Source: Bacillus crepusculi
Lineage (GTDB): Bacteria > Bacillota > Bacilli > Bacillales > Bacillaceae
Length of the DNA stretch: 64,000 bases
Reading direction: 5' to 3'
NCBI RefSeq assembly: GCF_014764715.1
Contig: NZ_JACXXE010000004.1
Location: 124,001-188,000 of the forward strand
The notes beneath the pieces are model-generated. The model did not search any database and was not told the DNA's origin. It saw nothing but the letters and a program-made list of their open reading frames with translations. A program made the translations under genes and the position numbers. This document shows, piece after piece, positions 57,535 to 64,000 of the stretch. Position 1 is the stretch's first letter; each line of letters starts with the position of its first letter.

Positions 57535-58338
57535 TTACATCACCTTAGACAGGCCGATCGTTTTCTCAATAATGAGCAACGCAATGATAGAAATGATAAT
57601 AAATATGACGGATATCGCATTGACACTCGGATCAAAGGTTTGCTCAATGTAATTAAACGTCCTCACTGGAATCGTAATGGTTTGGGGAGAGGAGACAAAC
57701 AAACTGATCGATATTTCCCCAAATGACGTCACAGCTGAAAACACTCCGCCTGCAATGATTCCTGGCTTGATCAAGGGTAGTGTGACTCGAAAGAATGTGC
57801 GCACGGGTCCTGCACCAAGGTTCATTGAAGCTAGCTCAAGCCGCGGATCAAGATTTGAGACGCTGACACCTACCGTTCGAACCACATACGGAAAACCAAT
57901 GATGACATGACCAATAACTAGCGCCCACAAAGAACCTGTAAAGCCCATCGCTGTAAACAAATAAAGCATCGCAATCCCTAACACCACCTGAGGAATCATG
58001 AGAGGTGACAGAATAAACGCTTGAATGGCCTCCTTTCCCTTAAAGGAAAGTCTCGCCAAAGCATACGAAGCCATTGTTCCTAAAAGAACAGTAAGAGGCG
58101 TCACGATGAATAGCAGAATGACACTGATACGCAGCGATTCCATCCATTCTGGGTTTGACACGACCTCATGAAACCAACGAACAGAGAACGAAGTCGGCGG
58201 GAATTCGGGAAAAGCATTCGGACTAAAAGCAGAAAGGACAATGACAAGAACGGGTATGGTTAAAAAGAGATAAACCAATGAGCCAGCAGTCCAAATCAGG
58301 ATTGAAAGCAAGCGGTCACCCATTGACTTTTTACGCAT
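57535..58338 (-). CDS. potC: ABC transporter permease, PotC type
   Basis: This 267-residue inner subunit of a spermidine/putrescine-family importer has six hydrophobic segments. The EAA coupling loop is LASMNLGAGPVRTFFRVTLP near residue 170. The start overlaps the potB stop by eight bases, showing translational coupling. It is the last gene before the terminator. The symbol marks the family only; the substrate may not be a polyamine because the operon also encodes a hydantoinase-type enzyme. Confidence 0.82.
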   Translation of the reverse strand: MRKKSMGDRLLSILIWTAGSLVYLFLTIPVLVIVLSAFSPNAFPEFPPTSFSVRWFHEVVSNPEWMESLRISVILLFIVTPLTVLLGTMASYALARLSFKGKEAIQAFILSPLMIPQVVLGIAMLYLFTAMGFTGSLWALVIGHVIIGFPYVVRTVGVSVSNLDPRLELASMNLGAGPVRTFFRVTLPLIKPGIIAGGVFSAVTSFGEISISLFVSSPQTITIPVRTFNYIEQTFDPSVNAISVIFIIISIIALLIIEKTIGLSKVM

Positions 58339-59200
58339 GCATCCTCGCCTCCCAACGCTTCAATAAATAGCTTAATAGACTGACCACCACAAGCACACAC
58401 ACCAACAAAGTAAATGACATGGCAGCAGCAAGAGGCAGGTTATATACCTGCATGACCTGCTGATAAATAGACAGCGGCAAGAGCGGCTGCATCCGTCCGC
58501 CAACTAATAGCGGGGTGATATAACTCCCTGCTGCTAGTGAGAAAACAATAATCGCTCCAGTGATCATGCCTGGAATGGTAAGCGGCAAGGTCACATGAAA
58601 AAAGGTTCGAATACGGCCAGCGCCAAGGCTCATAGAAGCCGGTCTTAAATGACGGTCCATATCGGTTAAGCTTGTTGCGATAGGAAGTACCGCAAAAGGC
58701 AGCATGACTTGAACATAAGCAATAATGACCGCATTCATATTCCAGAGCATAGAGAGCGGCTGCTTAATCACATGTAAATCTAATAACATGCCATTAATCA
58801 GACCATTCTGCGAGAGAAGAACGATCCATGCAAACGTCCGAATCACAACACTTGTCAAAAGCGGCGATACAAGTAAGATATAGAAAAATGCCCGTAGTCG
58901 CCGGTTAGGTGCCTTGACGAGTACGTACGCTGCGGGATATGCCATCAATAAACAAATCACCGTTGTCTGCAAAGCCACCCACACTGTACTTCCAATCGCC
59001 TTCACATATGCATCTGTCGTGAACACATGAATATATTGAGAAAAGCTATACGTTTGTAATGTATTCATCATCGAATCAACATCACGAAAACTGAGGACAA
59101 ACATCATCACAAGCGGAGCCAGAAGAAATACAACAAGAAACAAACAGGCTGGCAGCAGCATCAACCAATGAAATCGTTGATTCTTTTTTTTCATTCGCAT
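58331..59200 (-). CDS. potB: ABC transporter permease, PotB type
   Basis: This permease of about 289 residues has six membrane segments and the coupling loop PASMSLGAGRIRTFFHVTLP near residue 195. ATG 59200 shares a base with the potA stop (TGATG), so translation is probably coupled; a GTG one codon upstream is possible. It forms the membrane channel with the PotC-type subunit. Confidence 0.82.
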   Translation of the reverse strand: MRMKKKNQRFHWLMLLPACLFLVVFLLAPLVMMFVLSFRDVDSMMNTLQTYSFSQYIHVFTTDAYVKAIGSTVWVALQTTVICLLMAYPAAYVLVKAPNRRLRAFFYILLVSPLLTSVVIRTFAWIVLLSQNGLINGMLLDLHVIKQPLSMLWNMNAVIIAYVQVMLPFAVLPIATSLTDMDRHLRPASMSLGAGRIRTFFHVTLPLTIPGMITGAIIVFSLAAGSYITPLLVGGRMQPLLPLSIYQQVMQVYNLPLAAAMSFTLLVCVLVVVSLLSYLLKRWEARMHA

Positions 59201-60291
59201 CACGTATGCACCTTCGAATCTAAGAAAACAACATCTTCAGGCTGCCAATGAATATGGACGGTTTCTCCAACCTCCGGCAGCTGAGGAAATGCGGCATCTG
59301 ATGCATGTACAATGAGTTCACCTTTATCAAGACCCACGACCAAACGTAATGAGTGCCCGATATAACTGACGTCTGCTAAAACACCCGTAACATGGTTTGG
59401 CTGAGCTTCCTCTTTGACAGAAGATATGTTGATTCTTTCAGGACGCAGCATGAATAAATACTTCTCTCTCTTTTCTTTATGTGCCGCAGGTTTCAACTGA
59501 ACATGCTGTCCGTTTGTTTGAGTTAAATGCGGGACAGTGAACGTGAAATTAGCTTCATCATACACTGCCTCAAATATATTGACCTGTCCGATAAATTCAG
59601 CGACGAACCGATTGTTTGGCTGACGATATACCTCTAAAGGCGTCCCAATCTGCTGGATTCTCCCCTCTCCTAAAATCCCAATTCGGTCAGATAGGCTTAA
59701 GGCTTCTTCCTGATCATGTGTCACGAGAATGGTCGTAATCCCGACATTCCTTTGAATATTTCGAAGCTCAGTCTGCATATTCTTTCTTAGTTTTGCATCT
59801 AGGTTACTCAGAGGTTCATCAAGTAGGAGAACAGACGGCTGAATCGCAAGTGCCCTTGCAATGGCTACCCGCTGCTGCTGACCACCACTCAATTGGTGCG
59901 GCATACGTTTCGCATATTCCTCCAATTGAACAAGAGATAAGCTCTCCATGACCTTTTGCTTGATTTCTTCCTTCTTTTTCTTTTGAACCTTCAGTCCATA
60001 CGCCACATTATCAAATACGGTGAGATGAGGGAAAAGTGCATAGCTTTGAAAGACCATACCCGTTTTTCTTTGATAAGGCGGTAAAGCTGTCACATCCTGC
60101 TCGCCAATATAGACGGCTCCTTTTGTCGGTTCTAAAAAACCGCCAATAATGTTTAATAACGTTGATTTTCCGCAGCCACTAGGACCAAGAAGGGAGAAAA
60201 ACTCTCCCTCATCCACCGTAAGACTGACATCGTCAAGAGCAATTTGCTCACCGAAATGCTGGCTGATGTGTTCTAAATGAATTCCACTCAT
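59200..60291 (-). CDS. potA: ABC transporter ATP-binding protein, PotA type
   Basis: This ATPase of about 363 residues carries Walker A GPSGCGKST near residue 37, signature LSGGQQQR, Walker B LLLDEPLSNLD, the H-loop THD, and a C-terminal TOBE-like domain (about 285-360). ATG 60291 was chosen because it follows the potD stop closely with AGGTGA before it; the longer frame to 60342 would run into potD. It energises the PotB/PotC-type permeases. Confidence 0.87.
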   Translation of the reverse strand: MSGIHLEHISQHFGEQIALDDVSLTVDEGEFFSLLGPSGCGKSTLLNIIGGFLEPTKGAVYIGEQDVTALPPYQRKTGMVFQSYALFPHLTVFDNVAYGLKVQKKKKEEIKQKVMESLSLVQLEEYAKRMPHQLSGGQQQRVAIARALAIQPSVLLLDEPLSNLDAKLRKNMQTELRNIQRNVGITTILVTHDQEEALSLSDRIGILGEGRIQQIGTPLEVYRQPNNRFVAEFIGQVNIFEAVYDEANFTFTVPHLTQTNGQHVQLKPAAHKEKREKYLFMLRPERINISSVKEEAQPNHVTGVLADVSYIGHSLRLVVGLDKGELIVHASDAAFPQLPEVGETVHIHWQPEDVVFLDSKVHT

Positions 60292-60299
60292 GTGATCAC

Positions 60300-61385
60300 C
60301 TATTTTCCTCCGCCTAATACTTCGTTCCATCGATTTGTCCAATTGCCAAGCTCCGAAGTCGCTGTTTCATAATCTACCCAAGTCAGCTTGCTATAATAGT
60401 TCTCTCCAACCTTCACTTTCCCCTTAATCTTGTCACTGTATTTCACATCAGAATTCGACATGCCATAATAAGATTTTTCTGAGAAAGCCTCCTGTGCTTC
60501 TTTTCCGCTTAAATAGTTTAATAGTTTATAAGCAGCTTCCTCATGCTGACTTCCTTTTGTTAAAGCCCAGCTCGCGACAGCTGCAACAGCGCCTTCCTTC
60601 GGATATGAGAAACCAATATCCATTCCTTCTTCTTCAAGGGCAAATGCTCGGCCATCCCAATATGGAACTGCCGTAACATCCCCACGTTCTAACAAGGTTT
60701 GAATAGACCCTGGGTTATCTGGAAAAGCAGCTACATGCCCTTTTAATTGCGCTAGGCTTTTAAACGCTTTATCGATATCCTGTGGATTCGATTCTGTTCC
60801 CCCTTGAGCGTGGACAAGTGCAGAGAAAAATTGCAAGCCGGCTGAATAGGTCGGAGAAGAAATAGCCACCTTCCCTTTAAGCTGACTGCTCCATAGGTCT
60901 GTCCAGCTATTTGGCTCCTGCTTCACAAGGTCTTTTCTATAAGCAATCCCTAGCTGTCCCATACTAAAGCCTGCTGCATATTGTTTTCCATCAACAGTGA
61001 GCTTCTTTTGTACAGAACGGTAAAGTTTTTTCACATTCGGTGCTTGATCTTCATCAATAGGCTCAAGAACGTTTGCTGCAATCCCTCTTTGAATCGTATC
61101 AGGCTGTAAAATCAACAAATCATACGGTGGATTTTTGCCATTGGATGCTTTTAATTTCGTAAACCATTCAGAATCTGCCCCAGAGACAGTTTGAACTTTA
61201 ATTCCAGTATCTTTTTCAAATTTTTCAAGGATTGGTTTGATATTCTTTTCCCAATCGCCGCCGTATACGCCAACGATGACAGTCTGCTGCTGTTTGCTTT
61301 GATCCTGTCCATTTCCACCGCAAGCAGTCAGCAATAGAACCATTGATAGGATGCCTGCAAAAATAGTGATGAATCTTCTTTTCAT
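60300..61385 (-). CDS. potD: ABC transporter substrate-binding lipoprotein, PotD type
   Basis: This 361-residue solute-binding lipoprotein has an N-terminal signal (MKRRF, a hydrophobic core, lipobox LLTAC with Cys near residue 22). The mature fold has VIVGVYGGDWEKNIKPILEK and FEKDTGIKVQTVSG, typical of the spermidine/putrescine and Fe/phosphonate-like SBP_bac_8 group. ATG overlaps the hyuB stop by four bases. The position between hydantoinase genes and the transporter suggests that it binds the enzyme's substrate rather than a polyamine; this is inferred. Confidence 0.83.
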   Translation of the reverse strand: MKRRFITIFAGILSMVLLLTACGGNGQDQSKQQQTVIVGVYGGDWEKNIKPILEKFEKDTGIKVQTVSGADSEWFTKLKASNGKNPPYDLLILQPDTIQRGIAANVLEPIDEDQAPNVKKLYRSVQKKLTVDGKQYAAGFSMGQLGIAYRKDLVKQEPNSWTDLWSSQLKGKVAISSPTYSAGLQFFSALVHAQGGTESNPQDIDKAFKSLAQLKGHVAAFPDNPGSIQTLLERGDVTAVPYWDGRAFALEEEGMDIGFSYPKEGAVAAVASWALTKGSQHEEAAYKLLNYLSGKEAQEAFSEKSYYGMSNSDVKYSDKIKGKVKVGENYYSKLTWVDYETATSELGNWTNRWNEVLGGGK

Positions 61386-63364
61386 GATTCATTTCCCCCT
61401 TTTTGTTCTTTCATTTGACGAAGTGCTTGAATAACATCCGTCTTTGTTAACGGTTCATTTCTATGACTGAAATGAGTATGAACTGCATGTTTATAGTGCG
61501 TACGTTCATTGGCTGGGTATGAACGTAGCTGAATAGCAAGTTCACTACTTGCTTCGTCCGTCCATACTTTCTCATAAGCTGTTCTTTGTTCGCCAAAATC
61601 CCATACGACGTCATGATCATCAACCTTCTTGCGAAGCCAACTCGTCTGCTCTTCGTCGATTTTCCATTCATTTTGGTCTAGATAGACTTTGACACCATAT
61701 TGCTGAAGTGCTCTTTCTTCACTTAATAGACCTGATTCCACTTCCTGAAGGACTTTCTCCTTCTTTCTAGCAAATGGGTTCCCCCAGCCTCCTCCACTTG
61801 GTGAAACCAATTGAACAGTATCGCCTTTTTCAAGACGCAGAACATCTATTTTTGGCTCGTCTTGTTTTGCTCCATTTGCTGTAATCAGCTTTACCTTACC
61901 AACTTCACCTGCTCGGCCTCCCATTAATCCCCAAGGCTGAAACTTCATCCGTTCCATTCCTCGTGCTGTCACCATGGATTCTGGCTTGATCATTTCAAAT
62001 TCCAAACCGATCGCATGTCCGCCTCTATATTCTCCCGCTCCACCTGTATTCGGCAGAAGCTCATATCGGTGAACATGAATATCAATATGCTGCTCCAAGC
62101 TCTCAATCGGTGTATTCTTTAAAAAGCCTGATGAATGATCAATTCCATCCACTCCATCAGCACCTTTTTGAGCACCACCGCCCCCGCCTAGTGGTTCGAC
62201 AACAGACATTTTCCTGCCGCCTGTTTGATCGTCAGGAACAGAGAGAACAACAATGGCAGATTGACCAGCACCTGCCGCCGGCACTGCTTCAGGTAACAGC
62301 TTACCAATGGCGCCCAGCACGACATTGTACAGTCTCATCGTAATCGAATGCCGAATACCGACAGAAGCCGGATATTCTGGATGTACGAGTGATCCTTTAG
62401 GAGAAATGACATCGATTGGATACGTAATTCCGCCATTAATCGGTATAAATGGATCTTTACTAATGATGTAATTAATCAACCCTTGATAAAGGAAGGAATG
62501 CTTCTGACCATTGGTGACAAGGTTAAAGGCTGTTTTTACTTGCGGGTCACATTCAGAAAAATCAAGCGTCAGCTGTTTACCTTTGACCGTTAACTTGATT
62601 TTCAATCGGATCGGTACGTCCGAGATCATATCATCATCCAAATAATCAGCGAATTCACTTGTTCCATCAGGAATGGCTTCAATGACCTTTCCTGCACGAT
62701 CCTCGGCTTGCTTCAGGAGGTCCATCATTCCTTGTTTCACTTCGTTTTTTCCAAATTTCTCGATCATTTCTTTTAACCGAATATCTGCTGTATTGACTGC
62801 AGCAATCATTGCATTGATATCCCCATCATTTAAATGACTGGACCGGCTGTTAGCTCTTAGAAAGGTCCGGACGACTTGATTCTCTTTTCCACCTTCATAA
62901 ATTTTCACAGGGGGGATTCTTAATCCCTCTTGATGAACATCCGTCGCAGTTGGTGAAATACTCGAAGGCACAAGTCCGCCCACATCACTTACATGAACAA
63001 AAGACCAGGCATAGCTTACAATTTCATCATCTACAAAAATGGGCTTTATGATATGGACATCTGGCAGATGAGTCGCTAAACCATCTGTCGTATAAGGGTC
63101 ATTTGTGATGATAATATCTCCTGGCTGCATCGGTCCGCTTTCTTCAATCGCTTTTTTTAGACTCAGCCCTAAAAAGATCGTCACACCGACAGTCTTTGGA
63201 TAAACAAAGAAATCTCCAGAAGGCGTGGCTAATGCTGTCGCAAAATCAGCCGATTCTTTTACGAAGGTCGTAAATGACGTTCGCTCAATGACATGCCCCA
63301 TGCCTGATGCAATCGCATTAAAATAACTGCGCATCATCTCAAGTTTTGCTGGATCTGTTCTCAT
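61382..63364 (-). CDS. hyuB: N-methylhydantoinase B / oxoprolinase subunit B family protein
   Basis: This 660-residue protein is the HyuB partner of HyuA; together they hydrolyse cyclic amides such as hydantoins or 5-oxoproline with ATP. The family pattern is clear: ASGMGHVIERTSFTTFVKES near residue 19, GDIIITNDPYTTDGLATHLP near residue 82, WSFVHVSDVGGLVPSSISP, GGAGEYRGGHAIGLEFEM near residue 440, and VSPSGGGWGNP near residue 525. Start ATG 63364 has GGAGGCGG upstream and overlaps the end of hyuA by 26 bases. The exact substrate is unknown. Confidence 0.87.
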   Translation of the reverse strand: MRTDPAKLEMMRSYFNAIASGMGHVIERTSFTTFVKESADFATALATPSGDFFVYPKTVGVTIFLGLSLKKAIEESGPMQPGDIIITNDPYTTDGLATHLPDVHIIKPIFVDDEIVSYAWSFVHVSDVGGLVPSSISPTATDVHQEGLRIPPVKIYEGGKENQVVRTFLRANSRSSHLNDGDINAMIAAVNTADIRLKEMIEKFGKNEVKQGMMDLLKQAEDRAGKVIEAIPDGTSEFADYLDDDMISDVPIRLKIKLTVKGKQLTLDFSECDPQVKTAFNLVTNGQKHSFLYQGLINYIISKDPFIPINGGITYPIDVISPKGSLVHPEYPASVGIRHSITMRLYNVVLGAIGKLLPEAVPAAGAGQSAIVVLSVPDDQTGGRKMSVVEPLGGGGGAQKGADGVDGIDHSSGFLKNTPIESLEQHIDIHVHRYELLPNTGGAGEYRGGHAIGLEFEMIKPESMVTARGMERMKFQPWGLMGGRAGEVGKVKLITANGAKQDEPKIDVLRLEKGDTVQLVSPSGGGWGNPFARKKEKVLQEVESGLLSEERALQQYGVKVYLDQNEWKIDEEQTSWLRKKVDDHDVVWDFGEQRTAYEKVWTDEASSELAIQLRSYPANERTHYKHAVHTHFSHRNEPLTKTDVIQALRQMKEQKGGNES

Positions 63365-64000
63365 GTAACGCCGCCTCCCTTGAAATCACTAAGTTTCCTG
63401 ATGAATCAATGCTGCCTAACCAGTTTGGCAGGATCAATGTTGTCGTATCATCCTGCTCAATAATGGCAGGACCCTTTACGGCAGAACCTACTGACAAAGT
63501 ATCTCGGTTATAAACAGATGCTTCGTACTCTTTTTCTTCTATAAAGATACGTCTACAATGATATGGCTTCAATGACTGGCTACTGCTTTCATGAACAGGT
63601 GTGAAAGGCAGCGGCGGCGTCTCGCCTATGACTCGAACTCGTAAATGAGTAAACTCGATTTTCGCCCGATCATCTCTATGTCCATACTGACGCTTATGCA
63701 GCTTGTGAAATGCTTCAGAGAGTTGATGCAAGTCTTGTTCTTGCCTTAGCCAGTCAGCCGATATTGGCAATTCAATCTCAAATGCCTGCCCTTGATAGCG
63801 TGCGTCCGCCAATAATAGAATAGACGTCTGCTTGATATGCTGAATGTTTTGCTGACTGAACCAATCAGTCGCTTTACGCGAAAGCATCTCGTAATCTTGT
63901 TTTAATTGATCTATCGTATAGTCTTGTAAGCATATTTTCTTAGACAGCACCGCATCATGAATAAAATCAGCTGTGAGAGCGCCTAGCGCACATAATGTGC
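63339..64000 (-). CDS. hyuA: N-methylhydantoinase A / oxoprolinase subunit A family protein, C-terminal part
   Basis: The frame is open from the stop at 63339 to the window edge, so only about 219 C-terminal residues are seen; family members have about 680. Upstream of an internal GTG at 63950 the frame continues as LCALGALTADFIHDAV, the HyuA 'ALGxLxADxxHD' motif, so 63950 is not the true start. Further on, HKRQYGHRDDRAKIEFTHLRV and GPAIIEQDDTTTLILPNWLG are typical of HyuA ends. It is the most upstream gene of the operon that can be seen. Confidence 0.85.
   Translation of the reverse strand, partial: TLCALGALTADFIHDAVLSKKICLQDYTIDQLKQDYEMLSRKATDWFSQQNIQHIKQTSILLLADARYQGQAFEIELPISADWLRQEQDLHQLSEAFHKLHKRQYGHRDDRAKIEFTHLRVRVIGETPPLPFTPVHESSSQSLKPYHCRRIFIEEKEYEASVYNRDTLSVGSAVKGPAIIEQDDTTTLILPNWLGSIDSSGNLVISREAALHENRSSKT

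Noticed and set aside
1-64000. rRNA, tRNA, CRISPR arrays and transposases
   Set aside because: I looked for direct-repeat arrays, tRNA-like cloverleaf ends and transposase motifs and saw none; faint or short cases could be missed by eye.

Overview
The window looks like chromosomal DNA of a Bacillus of the B. pumilus group (pumilus, safensis, altitudinis, stratosphericus). It is the surfactin-locus neighbourhood known from B. subtilis (tcyABC, yczE, sfp, ycxD, ycxC, srfAD, srfAC, srfAB, srfAA), with surfactin-family synthetases whose hand-read specificity codes fit pumilacidin. I assign the group from gene order and these codes, not from a database search.

Left part (1-12.4 kb): the 5' part of a beta-helix protein gene, a POT peptide transporter, an APC amino-acid permease, the cystine ABC importer tcyABC, yczE, the phosphopantetheinyl transferase gene sfp, the MocR-type regulator ycxD, the EamA transporter ycxC, and an AT-rich two-gene ABC transporter. 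Several units end in clear hairpin terminators.

Centre (12.47-56.93 kb, all on the minus strand): one very long gene series, apparently transcribed from about 57.19 kb to the terminator at 12.44 kb. srfAA, srfAB and srfAC build a lipoheptapeptide with predicted order Glu-Leu-D-Leu-(Leu/Ile/Val)-Asp-D-Leu-Ile/Val. Two further giant genes are inserted between srfAC and the type II thioesterase gene srfAD. Their domain order is A(keto)-KR-T-C-A-T-E-C and A(keto)-KR-T-C-A-T-TE. This is the layout of cereulide synthetase CesA/CesB and valinomycin synthetase Vlm1/Vlm2, so they should make a cyclo-oligomeric depsipeptide of alternating hydroxy and amino acids. The only related protein I recall from this species group is StsA of B. 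stratosphericus, studied structurally. I know of no characterised product.

Control: the srfAA leader (56.93-57.40 kb) carries a textbook c-di-GMP-I (GEMM-I) riboswitch followed by two mutually exclusive hairpins. Upstream lies a helically phased array of ComA-like half-sites. Because I see no promoter before the depsipeptide genes, quorum sensing and c-di-GMP may control both peptides together. Sfp is available to prime all carrier domains, SrfAD to edit them, and the AT-rich ABC transporter may export a product or protect the cell.

Right part (57.5-64 kb): a tightly overlapping minus-strand operon, hyuA-hyuB-potD-potA-potB-potC (N-methylhydantoinase/oxoprolinase-type enzyme plus a spermidine/putrescine-family importer). 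hyuA runs off the window edge.
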